Assembly (NCBI RefSeq): GCF_029855045.1
Contig: NZ_CP123228.1
Location: 1,550,001-1,614,000, forward strand
DNA length: 64,000 nt
Source: Piscinibacter sp. XHJ-5
GTDB lineage: Bacteria > Pseudomonadota > Gammaproteobacteria > Burkholderiales > Burkholderiaceae_C
Direction: 5' to 3'
In this document: positions 1 through 7,787 of the stretch, one piece after another
How positions within the stretch are numbered: the stretch's first letter is position 1
How the letters are laid out: each line of letters opens with the position of its first letter
Position numbers and translations under genes: made by a program
Notes under the pieces: model-generated
Told to the model about the DNA's origin: nothing
What the model saw: the letters and a program-made list of their open reading frames with translations, nothing else
The model's database searches: none

Positions 1-2
1 GC

Positions 3-866
3 CTGTTCGGCGCGCCGCCCATCACCGTGGTGCTCGGCGAGGAGGTCCATCCGACGGTGCTCAAGGCGCTGGGCATGCTGGGCCTGGGCCGCAACCGCGT
101 GCTGCGCGTGCCGGTGGACGAGCAGGGCCGGCTGCGCGCCGACGCCCTGCCGGCACTGAACGGTCCCGCGATCGTTTGCGTGCAGGCGGGCAACGTCAAC
201 ACCGGCGCCTTCGATCCCTTCGAGCCGGTCATCGCCGCGGCACATGCGCAGGGCGCGTGGGTGCACGTGGACGGCGCCTTCGGACTCTGGGCCGCGGCCA
301 GCCCCGCGCTCGCGCACCTGGCCGCGGGCATCGGCGGCGCCGACTCGTGGGCCACCGATGCGCACAAGTGGCTCAACGTGCCGTACGACAGCGGCGTGGC
401 GCTGGTGCGCGATGCGCCGGCGCTGCGCGCGGCGATGTCCGTCTCGGCCGCGTATCTGCCGACCGAAGGCGCGGTGCGCAACCCCGGCGACTACACGCCC
501 GAGCTGTCGCGCCGCGCGCGCGGTGTCGACGTGTGGGCCGCCTTGCGCACCCTCGGGCGCACCGGCCTGGCCGAGATGCTCGATCGCAGCTGCCGCCATG
601 CACGGCGCTTCGCTCACGAGCTGCAGGCCAGCGGCGCGACGGTGCACAACGACGTGGTGCTCAACCAGGTGCTGGTGAGCTTCGGCAATGCCCAGACGAC
701 GCGCCGCCTCATCGATCGACTGCAGCGGGAAGGCACCTGCTGGTGCGGCCCGACGGTGTGGCAGGGGCACACCGCGATGCGCATCAGCGTGTGCTCGTGG
801 GCCACCACCGATCACGACGTCGAGCGCAGTTTGCAGGCAATACGCCGCCTGATGGCGCAGGGGTGA
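3..866 (+). CDS. PLP-dependent group II decarboxylase family protein, C-terminal part
   Basis: The reading frame is open from the first bases of the window, so the N-terminus lies upstream and 287 residues are visible. The family removes the carboxyl group from amino acids (aspartate, glutamate or aromatic) in the cytoplasm using pyridoxal phosphate. The motif HVDGAFG supplies the Asp that contacts the cofactor pyridine nitrogen, and TDAHKWLNVPYD contains the Schiff-base Lys. The C-terminal small domain is complete and ends with TGA at 864-866. The substrate cannot be read from this part. A class V aminotransferase-like role is the main alternative. Confidence 0.8.
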   Translation: MFGAPPITVVLGEEVHPTVLKALGMLGLGRNRVLRVPVDEQGRLRADALPALNGPAIVCVQAGNVNTGAFDPFEPVIAAAHAQGAWVHVDGAFGLWAAASPALAHLAAGIGGADSWATDAHKWLNVPYDSGVALVRDAPALRAAMSVSAAYLPTEGAVRNPGDYTPELSRRARGVDVWAALRTLGRTGLAEMLDRSCRHARRFAHELQASGATVHNDVVLNQVLVSFGNAQTTRRLIDRLQREGTCWCGPTVWQGHTAMRISVCSWATTDHDVERSLQAIRRLMAQG

Positions 867-998
867 CCCGCGCTGCTGCGTGAGCGGCGCCTGGCAGTGA
901 AATCCGACACGCCTTCCCCGGTGGACCCCGTGCTATGTTCGCGGCGGCCGGCTCGATCCGGCTCATACGAACAGCCAGCCATTCGAGGGAGGTATTTC

Positions 999-2048
999 AT
1001 GAGGATCATTCCGTTCCTGGGCCTGACGCTGGGCGCACTTCTGCTGGCCGCGTGCGGCGGTGGCGGTGGCGGCGGCAGCAGCGGCACCGGCAGCCCGGTG
1101 GTGCAGCAGCCCGGGGTCGCCATCACGGCGGCCAATCAGATCAGCGTCGCGCGGGCCACGGTGGGCGGCGGCCTCACGCTCAGCAATTCGCCGCTGCCGC
1201 TGGAGAGCGAGGACAGGGCGAGCGCGCTGTCCCTGCGCTCGTCGCCGATGCCGGCCAGCATCGGCTTCATCGATGCCACGGTGCGGCGTGCCCTGCTCGG
1301 CGGGCTGCAGTCGCGGCGCAGCGTCCTGAGCGCCGGCGCGCGTCCGGCAGGCACCTCGTCCGAGACGCAGCCCTGCGCCGTCGGCGGGAGCCTCACGACC
1401 ACCTTCGACGATCGCGACAACAACGGCGCGCCGTCGGCCAGCGACACCCTGACCCTCGCTTTCAACCAGTGCAGCGACACCAGCGCCGAGCAGAGCAGCG
1501 GCACGGTGGTGTTCACCATCAGCAGCGTGAGTTCCCTGACGGAGGATCGCATCGAGATGGCGGCCTCCCTGGCGTTCCAGCACGTGAGCCTCGTGCAGGG
1601 CGAGACCTCGGCCACCATCGACGGCAGCGTGACCTTCTCGCTGCTCGCCACGTCGTCGAGCGTGCAGATGTCGCTCGCGGTCGGCAGCGGCGGGCTCACC
1701 GTGGCGACCGTGGCGCCGCAGTACAGCGACACCATCGCCTTCGCGTCCGGCATGCAGATCATCGCGAGCGAAGCCGGCGCGACCTCCGGCACCGTCAGCC
1801 TGAACGGCGCCTTCACGGCCACGTCCATCGGCGGCCAGGTCACCGTGGCCACGCTGCAGGCCTTCACCGGGAGCGCCACGGCCACCTACCCGAGCGCCGG
1901 CCGCCTGCTGGTCACCGGCGCAGGCGGTTCGCAGCTTCGCATCACCGTCATCGACGCCACGCAGCTGAGCCTGGAGCTCGATGCGGCCGGCGACGGCACG
2001 TTCGAGACCACGACCCTGGTGCCGTGGAGCGAGCTGCGGCCCGTGTGA
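999..2048 (+). CDS. Putative secreted lipoprotein of unknown function
   Basis: The 349-residue product opens with a lipoprotein signal peptide: a basic start, a hydrophobic stretch and the lipobox LLLAAC, followed by a Gly/Ser-rich linker that begins with seven glycines. The rest is rich in Ser, Thr, Ala and Val with alternating polar and hydrophobic residues, as in a beta-rich extracytoplasmic domain. I recognise no catalytic motif. The ATG at 999 was chosen because GAGGGAGG at 984-991 is a good ribosome binding site and because the signal peptide starts there. A longer in-frame start at 897 has no signal sequence. A hairpin follows the stop codon directly. Confidence 0.7.
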   Translation: MRIIPFLGLTLGALLLAACGGGGGGGSSGTGSPVVQQPGVAITAANQISVARATVGGGLTLSNSPLPLESEDRASALSLRSSPMPASIGFIDATVRRALLGGLQSRRSVLSAGARPAGTSSETQPCAVGGSLTTTFDDRDNNGAPSASDTLTLAFNQCSDTSAEQSSGTVVFTISSVSSLTEDRIEMAASLAFQHVSLVQGETSATIDGSVTFSLLATSSSVQMSLAVGSGGLTVATVAPQYSDTIAFASGMQIIASEAGATSGTVSLNGAFTATSIGGQVTVATLQAFTGSATATYPSAGRLLVTGAGGSQLRITVIDATQLSLELDAAGDGTFETTTLVPWSELRPV

Positions 2049-2052
2049 ACGG

Positions 2053-2078
2053 GATGGACCCGTCCAGACGGGTCCATC
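2053..2078 (+). terminator. Stem-loop after the lipoprotein gene
   Basis: An 11-bp perfect stem (2053-2063 with 2068-2078) closes a 4-base loop, five bases after the lipoprotein stop codon. There is no T-run, so it is either a weak or Rho-assisted terminator or part of an intergenic repeat. A 13-nt segment at 2047-2059 recurs exactly at 2118-2130. Confidence 0.4.
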
Positions 2079-2161
2079 GGGTCGCGTTCGCTGGCGTGCC
2101 GGGTCCCGGGAGTGCCCGAACGGGATGGACGGGGGTGCGGCTCCTGGACTAACGTGGCGCC

Positions 2162-3186
2162 GTGCCCGCGAATCTTTCGCCCGAATACAAGGCGGCGGAA
2201 GCCGCCTTTCGCAAGACGCGCCAGCCGAACGAACGCCTGGCGGCGTTGCGCGACATGCTGCGCACGATCCCCAAGCACAAGGGCACCGAGCATCTGCAGG
2301 CCGACATCAAGGCGCGCATCAAGGACCTCGCCGAGCAGATCGAGGGCGGTGCGCGCCGGGGCGGCGGCCATGGCGGTCCGGCGTTGGTCATCCGGCCGGA
2401 AGGCGCAGCGCAGATCGCGCTGATCGGTCCGCCCAACGCCGGCAAGTCGTCGCTGCATGCGCGGCTCACCGGATCGAACGCTCACGTCGGGCCCTATCCC
2501 TTCACCACGCAGCATCCGGAGGCCGGCATGCTGCCGCACGACGATGTGCACTTCCAGCTCGTCGACCTGCCGCCCGTCGCGCCCGAGCACCCGCTGCCGT
2601 GGCTGGTGAATGCCTTGCAGACCGCCGATGCGGCCCTGCTGGTCGTCGATCTCGGGGAGCCGTCCTGCCTCGATCAGTTGCAGGCGGTGCAGGCGCTGCT
2701 CGCGCAGCAGCGCGTGACGCTCGATCCGCGCTGGCCCGCGGACGCCTCACCGGCCGCTGCCGCGACCGACGACGATCCCTTCGCGTTGCGCCTGCCTGCG
2801 CTGCTGCTCGCCAACAAGGCCGACGGCATCGTCGACGTCGAGGCCGAATTGCGGGTGCTGCGCGAGCTGAGCGGAACGCCGCTGCAGATGCTCGCCGTGT
2901 CGTCCGCCACCGGCCACGGTCTGGGACAGATCGCACCGTGGTTGTTCGAGCACCTTGGCGTGGTGCGCGCGTCTACACGAAGATCCCGGGACATCCGGCC
3001 GACAGGCACCGCCCGTTCACGCTGCGCCGCGGGCAGACGGTGGGTGACGTGGCGCGGCGCGTGCACGGCGACGTGGCGCAGGCGCTGCGCTATGCGCGGG
3101 TGTGGGGCCGCTCCGGCTTCGACGGACAGCACGTCGGCCCGGACCATGCCGTCGAGGACGGCGATGTCGTCGAGCTGCACAGCTGA
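2162..3186 (+). pseudogene. OBG/DRG-type GTPase with C-terminal TGS domain, frameshifted
   Basis: The first frame (GTG at 2162) encodes a helical N-terminal region and a G domain. GPPNAGKSSL is the P-loop (G1), VDLPP the G3 region, and NKAD the G4 motif. The family binds ribosomes or RNA and hydrolyses GTP. After residue about 268 the frame runs into unrelated Arg-rich sequence, while the expected TGS domain (VYTKIPGHP, then GDVVELHS at the end) continues in another frame from 2971 to the TGA at 3184-3186. The break lies in the alternating GC tract at 2965-2971, as if one GC dinucleotide had been gained or one base lost. It may be a real slippage mutation, a phase-variable site or a sequencing error. 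Confidence 0.75.
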
Positions 3187-3202
3187 CCCGGCGATGGCGG
3201 CC

Positions 3203-3403
3203 TCACTCGTCGACGAAGCCGCCCTTGAAGAAGCTCCAGGCGGTGCCGTCGTGCAGGTAGAAGCAGCCGTCGGCGCAGAAGTCCTTGCCCGGAAAGAATT
3301 CCCTGTAGGCGCGCGGGACCAGGCGCACGAGCTGGTCGTCGTCCAGGTCGTCGAATTCCTGAGGCGTGATCGGCTGCCCGACCCGCAGTCTGCGTCCTTC
3401 CAT
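3203..3403 (-). CDS. Small conserved-looking hypothetical protein, 66 aa
   Basis: This 66-residue acidic protein starts at ATG 3403 and ends just after the convergent GTPase gene. It has two Cys (motif FCADGCFYL) and an aromatic-rich C-terminus (TAWSFFKGGF). No transmembrane helix or signal peptide is visible. Codon third positions are GC-rich as in neighbouring genes, which supports coding. I do not recognise the family. It is divergent from the small gene at 3484. Confidence 0.6.
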   Translation of the reverse strand: MEGRRLRVGQPITPQEFDDLDDDQLVRLVPRAYREFFPGKDFCADGCFYLHDGTAWSFFKGGFVDE

Positions 3404-3483
3404 CGTGGCCTTGATTCTGACGCGGCCAACACCGGTGTCGGCGCAGGCGATTTGCGATCATTGCCGCTGCAAGGAGACTTCGA

Positions 3484-3573
3484 ATGCACAAACCTTCCCT
3501 GCGCGCGCCGATCGAGTCGCTGAAAAGCCTGGTGCTCAACGAGACCGGCAGCGCCGGCCTGGGAAAGATGTGA
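3484..3573 (+). CDS. Putative 29-residue small protein upstream of the dipeptidase
   Basis: A 29-codon frame begins with MHKPSLRAPIES and ends at TGA 3571-3573. AAGGAG at about 3470-3475 is a strong ribosome binding site at good distance, and third codon positions are mostly G or C. The stop lies four bases before the start of the D-Ala-D-Ala dipeptidase gene, so the two would be translationally coupled. It could be a genuine microprotein or a leader that improves translation of the next gene. No homologue is known to me. Confidence 0.45.
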   Translation: MHKPSLRAPIESLKSLVLNETGSAGLGKM

Positions 3574-3577
3574 CCGC

Positions 3578-4177
3578 ATGCGCTGCGAGGACATCGACGC
3601 CCATCCCGACTTCGAGCGCCTGTCGTCCATTCCCGGCGTGGCGGTCGACCTGCGCTACGCCGGTCCGCGCAACTTCGTCGGGCGTGACCTGTACGGCACG
3701 CTCGACTGCGCATGGCTGCACCAGCTGGCCGCCGCGGCGTTGGCGCGCGCTGCCGCATGGCTGGCCGTCGACGCGCCGGGCCATCGGGTGCTGGTGCTCG
3801 ACGCGCTGCGTCCGCACCGGGTGCAGGTGCGGCTGTGGGACCACCTCGAGGGCACGGGCCTGCGCCAGTACGTGGCCGATCCGGCGCTCGGCTCCATCCA
3901 CTCCTTCGGCATGGCGCTCGATGCGACGCTGATCGACGCTGAGGGATGCGAGCTCGACATGGGCAGCGGCTTCGATGAGATGAACGAGCGGTCGCACCCG
4001 CAGCTGGAGGCGGTCCACCTCGCCAGCGGCGCGCTGAGCCCGGCGCAGGTGCGCAACCGCGAGCGGCTGCGCAGCGCGATGTCGGCTGGCGGCTTCAACG
4101 GCATCGCCAACGAGTGGTGGCACTTCGATCTGCTGGACCGCGCGCATGTGCGGCGCCATTTCCTCCGGGTGGACTGA
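3578..4177 (+). CDS. D-alanyl-D-alanine dipeptidase (VanX/DdpX family, peptidase M15D)
   Basis: The 199-residue product matches the length of VanX-type enzymes (about 200), which cleave D-Ala-D-Ala to free D-Ala for peptidoglycan turnover or, in resistance clusters, to remove the vancomycin target precursor. The M15 zinc signature SxHxxGxAxD is present as SIHSFGMALD, and EWWHFDL provides the catalytic Glu and the third zinc ligand His. LDALRPH holds the conserved Arg. There is no signal peptide, so a cytoplasmic role in D-Ala recycling is likely. No vanH or vanA homologues are near. Its stop is two bases from the start of the next gene. Confidence 0.88.
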   Translation: MRCEDIDAHPDFERLSSIPGVAVDLRYAGPRNFVGRDLYGTLDCAWLHQLAAAALARAAAWLAVDAPGHRVLVLDALRPHRVQVRLWDHLEGTGLRQYVADPALGSIHSFGMALDATLIDAEGCELDMGSGFDEMNERSHPQLEAVHLASGALSPAQVRNRERLRSAMSAGGFNGIANEWWHFDLLDRAHVRRHFLRVD

Positions 4178-4179
4178 CG

Positions 4180-5136
4180 ATGCGTGCCTTCGAAGCCATC
4201 CAGCTCACGGCCGTCGCGCCGGGGCCGCGCCTCATCGTGACCGGCGCCGTGCACGGCAACGAGACCTGCGGCACGGCGGCCATCCGGCGCGTGCTGCAGG
4301 ACATCGAGCAGCAGCGTCTGGCCATCGTGGCCGGGCATGTCACCTTCGTGCCGGTGGCCAATCCGCTGGCGTACGAGCGCGGAGAGCGCCAGGGCGACCG
4401 CAACCTCAACCGCAAGCTGTCGCCGACCGGCGATCCGCAGGAGTTCGAGGACCACGTCGCCAACTGGCTGTGCCCGCTGCTGGCCGGCCACGACGTGCTG
4501 CTGGACCTGCACTCGTTCCACACCGCCGGCGAGCCCTTCGTCATGGTCGGCCCGGAAGACAACCAGGGCACGCTGGAGCCGTTTGGCCACGCGGCACTGG
4601 AAGAGGCGCTCGCCGTGCGGCTCGGCGTGCGCCGCATCGTCGACGGCTGGCTCGGCACCTACGCTGGCGGCGTCGAGCGGCGGCGTGCGCGCCTGTCGCA
4701 TGCCGGCGGCGCCGCGCTGGACCTGGACGCCGACTACGGCGTCGGCACGACCGAGTACATGCGGCGCGTCGGCGGATGGGGCTTCACGCTCGAGTGCGGG
4801 CAGCACGAGGATTCGCAGGCGCCGGAGGTCGCGTACCGGGCCATCCTCAACACCCTGGCGCATCTTCGCCTGATCGATGCGCCGGCGCCCTCGCCGGCCG
4901 CCGCCGTCGAGGCCCTGCGCCTGTTCGAGGTGGTCGACAAGGCCCACGACGACGATCGCTTCAGCCGGTCGTGGACGAGCTTCGATGCCGTGCGCGCCGG
5001 CGAGTTGATCGGCGTTCGCCACGACGGCACGGCGGTCCACGCCGAGGCTGACGGGCGCATCGTGTTTCCCAATCCGGGCGCGCAGGCCGGGCAGGAGTGG
5101 TTCTACCTGGCGCGGCCGCATCGCAGGTTCGGCTGA
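4180..5136 (+). CDS. Succinylglutamate desuccinylase/aspartoacylase family zinc hydrolase
   Basis: This 318-residue protein is a carboxypeptidase-fold (M14-like) zinc amidohydrolase. GAVHGNETCG supplies the zinc-binding His and Glu, NRKLS the substrate-binding Arg, LDLHSFHTAGEPF the third zinc ligand His, and FTLECGQHED the catalytic Glu region. The C-terminal segment (ELIGVRHDG, then GRIVFPNP) is the small beta domain seen in this family. The ATG at 4180 follows the dipeptidase stop by two bases, so the two form an operon, perhaps acting in turnover of acylated amino acids or peptides. The exact substrate is not evident. Confidence 0.82.
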   Translation: MRAFEAIQLTAVAPGPRLIVTGAVHGNETCGTAAIRRVLQDIEQQRLAIVAGHVTFVPVANPLAYERGERQGDRNLNRKLSPTGDPQEFEDHVANWLCPLLAGHDVLLDLHSFHTAGEPFVMVGPEDNQGTLEPFGHAALEEALAVRLGVRRIVDGWLGTYAGGVERRRARLSHAGGAALDLDADYGVGTTEYMRRVGGWGFTLECGQHEDSQAPEVAYRAILNTLAHLRLIDAPAPSPAAAVEALRLFEVVDKAHDDDRFSRSWTSFDAVRAGELIGVRHDGTAVHAEADGRIVFPNPGAQAGQEWFYLARPHRRFG

Positions 5137-5207
5137 GAGGGCAGGACAGCCGCAGGCCGTGGCAGGATGCGATCGCGCCCCGACGCGCTTCGATGGAGCA
5201 CCGAGCC

Positions 5208-6314
5208 ATGATCCCTTTGCGCAGATTCGGCCGCTTCTGGGTGGCTGCCGTCCTGTTCGCGCTGATGGCGGTGGCGGCGCCGCGCGCCGATACCGTCAAC
5301 ACCCGCGAGCTGCAGGTGCGGGAGCTGGCGCGCGGCGTGTACACCATCCGCCATCCCGATCCCACGGACGACTTTCCCGACGGCAACACCACGGTGGTGA
5401 TCGGCGAGCGCAGCGTGCTCGTGATCGACACCGGCTACCTGCCTTCGACCGCCGACGCGGACATCGCCCGCATCCGCCGCTGGACCGACAAGCCGGTGCG
5501 CTGGGTGCTGAACACGCATTGGCACAACGACCACGTCGGCGGCAACCAGCGCTACCGGCTGGCCTGGCCGGGCGCCGAGGTGGTGGGGCATGAAGAGACG
5601 CGCCGCATGATCGATGCGCGCGTGCGCTCATACGTGCGCCGCTTCGTCGCACCGGACTCCACCTTCGCGCGCCAGCGGGAGACGTTGCGGCGCACCGCCG
5701 AGACCGGCGTCGACGCGCAGGGCAAGCCGGTCGACGCGGCCGCACGCCAAGCTGCCGCCGCATCGCTGGCGCGCCTGGAGCGTGCGCTGGCCGAATTCCG
5801 CGACATCGTGCTGGAGCCGCCGACGCTCACCTTCGAGACCGGACTGCGCATCGACCTCGGCGGCCGCGTCGTCGAGCTGAAGCACCTGGGACGCGGCAAC
5901 ACCGGCGGCGATGTGGTGGCCTGGCTGCCGGCCGAGCGCATCCTCGTCGCAGGCGACCTGGTGGATCACCCCGTGCCCTACGCCTTCGGCGGGTACCCCA
6001 CCGAATGGATCGCGACGCTGGACCGCCTCGCGGCGCTCGATCCCGCCGTGATCGTGCCCGGGCATGGCGATCCGCTTCAGGGAAAGGGCTACATCGAGCG
6101 CGTGGCGGGCCTGCTGCGCGGCATCCGGCAGCAGGTGAACGACCTGGTCGAGCGCCACGGCGGCACCTTCACGCTCGAGGAGGTGCAAAAGGCCATCGAC
6201 CTGACCGAGGCGCGGCGCCTGTTCGCGGGAGACGACGCCGACAACCGCGAGTTCTTCGATGCGTCGATGGCAGGCCTGATCCGCAGCGCGTACGCCGAAG
6301 CCCGCGCGCGTTGA
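5208..6314 (+). CDS. Secreted metallo-beta-lactamase-fold hydrolase
   Basis: The product is 368 residues with an N-terminal signal peptide (MIPLRRFGRFW, then a hydrophobic run ending near AAPRADT). The MBL zinc motif is THWHNDHVGGN, with later metal ligands in HLGRGNTGGD, AGDLVDHPVPY and PGHGDP. An inserted helical, charged segment lies between about residues 120 and 200. Family members include beta-lactamases, glyoxalase II-like and lactonase enzymes; the insert and length do not point to one activity. The start at 5208 was preferred over ATG 5193 because GGAG at 5195-5198 fits as ribosome binding site and gives a cleaner signal peptide. Confidence 0.8.
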   Translation: MIPLRRFGRFWVAAVLFALMAVAAPRADTVNTRELQVRELARGVYTIRHPDPTDDFPDGNTTVVIGERSVLVIDTGYLPSTADADIARIRRWTDKPVRWVLNTHWHNDHVGGNQRYRLAWPGAEVVGHEETRRMIDARVRSYVRRFVAPDSTFARQRETLRRTAETGVDAQGKPVDAAARQAAAASLARLERALAEFRDIVLEPPTLTFETGLRIDLGGRVVELKHLGRGNTGGDVVAWLPAERILVAGDLVDHPVPYAFGGYPTEWIATLDRLAALDPAVIVPGHGDPLQGKGYIERVAGLLRGIRQQVNDLVERHGGTFTLEEVQKAIDLTEARRLFAGDDADNREFFDASMAGLIRSAYAEARAR

Positions 6315-6327
6315 TCGCGCGCTTGGG

Positions 6328-6599
6328 CTAGTGTCGTGAGTTGGAAATACGTGGCGTTTCGATTCGACCAGATGGTGATGATCGGGCGGCTGCGCGAAGG
6401 GGCCAATACTGGACGTATTGGCCCCTTCGCGCAGGCGACCGAGGGCGCCATCTGGTCGAACCGAAGGCGGGCCCAAACGGGGCGATCGCCGCGTAGCAGA
6501 GTCGGGTCCATACCCCCGGTATGGACCCGACTCCGCGCCTTGCGCTCATCCCCGTTTGGGCCCGTCGAAACGCCACGTATTTCCAACTCACGACACTAG
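6328..6599. repeat. Nested Y-shaped inverted-repeat element, 272 bp
   Basis: The gene-free stretch 6315-6645 is occupied mainly by this structure. Outer arms of 35 bp (6328-6362 and 6565-6599) are perfect inverted repeats with CTAG at each end. Inside are two branches. Branch A has a 12-bp stem (6364-6375/6448-6459) enclosing a 19-bp perfect hairpin (6391-6409/6415-6433). Branch B has a 15-bp stem (6468-6482/6550-6564) enclosing a 16-bp hairpin with a 3-base loop (6499-6514/6518-6533). About 194 of 272 bases are paired. It encodes no credible protein, and both strands begin mirror-image frames with MSWKYVAFR. It may be a miniature non-autonomous mobile element or a structured RNA or terminator. 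Confidence 0.85.
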
Positions 6600-6645
6600 A
6601 GGGAGCCAGATGTCCCTCTCCTGCTTGCCGGGGTGAGGGATCAGG

Positions 6646-7632
6646 CTACTGCCTGCGCCTGCGCGCCCGAACCACCCCCATCAGCGCCAGGCCGGCTGCT
6701 GCCAGCCACCAGGTCGACGGTTCCGGGACCGCGGGGATCGGCGCGGCCTGCAACGGTGCGGCCAAGGGATCGCCAACAGCGGCCGCGGCCTCCAGCGGCA
6801 GCAGCGACTCGGCATCGCGAAGAATCGCCAGGTCGAGCGGCGTGATGTGATAACGCGTGCCTCGAAAGAAGGACACGCCGTTCATCAGGTCCAGCATCAG
6901 GTCGCTTCCCGGCAGCGGCGCTTCGTTGCCCAGGTGTGCGTATCGGCCGAGGGTGAGCGGCACGGGGCCGCCGTACAGCAGGCTCGCCGAAGGGCCGTCG
7001 AAGGCGAGGATGGTCTGTCCATCGATGACCTGCGGACTCACCCAGGCATCGAAGGTCGACTCGTAGCCGCCCGGCAGTTCGCCCGTCACGGGGTCGCGCC
7101 ATCCGTTGAACCCGAGCGCGTGTCCCAGCTCGTGCAGGAAGAGCGAACGGGCGTCCGTGCGGTCCAGCGGGACCGGCGCCACCTGGCGCCGCGGGGACGG
7201 ATCGAACCACAGCTCGTTCTGCAGGTAGAGGCTGCCGATCGACATGTGGATGTCCGGCGCCTTGCCGTTGGGGTCTTCACCGGTGCGGATTTCGTGGGTC
7301 GCGCCCTGCTCGTAGAGCGAGTAGCCGTTGTACTGGCCGAGGAACCAGTTGGTCACGCTGCCGGTGCTCGCGGTGGCGATGTCCTCGAAGCTGACCTCGA
7401 CCTGCAGCGCCGCCTTGGCGCCGTTGTTCAGGTACGACGCCCATTCCTCGCCGGCCGCGCGGATGCCCTTGCGGATCTTTCCGTAGAACGTCGCATGCGT
7501 GGCGCCCGGGTCGTTGAAGCTGACCTGGAAAGTGACCTGGGCGTGCGCGGGCCACGAGATGCCGGCGGCCGCCAGGAACGCTGCTGTCGCTCCCCGGATC
7601 GGCCGACTCGCAAAAAACTGCATCGCGTTCAT
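6646..7632 (-). CDS. PEP-CTERM sorted extracellular zinc metalloprotease-like protein
   Basis: The 328-residue precursor has an N-terminal signal peptide ending near WPAHAQ. The zinc-protease motif HELGHALGFNG (HExxHxxGxxx, residues about 167-177) is of the metzincin type. The C-terminus carries a PEP-CTERM anchor: the motif VPEP, a hydrophobic helix (WWLAAAGLALMGVV) and a basic tail (RARRRRQ). Such tails are recognised by exosortase and linked to extracellular polysaccharide in biofilm-forming Gram-negatives. The ATG at 7632 gives the proper signal peptide and has a G-rich ribosome binding site. No exosortase gene is in this window. Proteolytic activity is inferred only from the motif. Confidence 0.82.
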   Translation of the reverse strand: MNAMQFFASRPIRGATAAFLAAAGISWPAHAQVTFQVSFNDPGATHATFYGKIRKGIRAAGEEWASYLNNGAKAALQVEVSFEDIATASTGSVTNWFLGQYNGYSLYEQGATHEIRTGEDPNGKAPDIHMSIGSLYLQNELWFDPSPRRQVAPVPLDRTDARSLFLHELGHALGFNGWRDPVTGELPGGYESTFDAWVSPQVIDGQTILAFDGPSASLLYGGPVPLTLGRYAHLGNEAPLPGSDLMLDLMNGVSFFRGTRYHITPLDLAILRDAESLLPLEAAAAVGDPLAAPLQAAPIPAVPEPSTWWLAAAGLALMGVVRARRRRQ

Positions 7633-7787
7633 ACGCCGATCCCCCTGCACGTACTGCTGAGCACGCAGCATAACCGGGCCGGCGAGATTTGCGCGATGGG
7701 CGCGCGCAATTTCACATCGAAGGGCCCGGCACAATGCACCGCCATTGCCGCAGCGGCGCGTGCCGCACTCGCCCTTCCCACAGACGC

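Noticed and set aside
6336..6599. Mirror-image small genes MSWKYVAFR... on both strands
   Set aside because: They arise from the 35-bp inverted repeat arms; the inner parts are hairpin sequence without codon bias.
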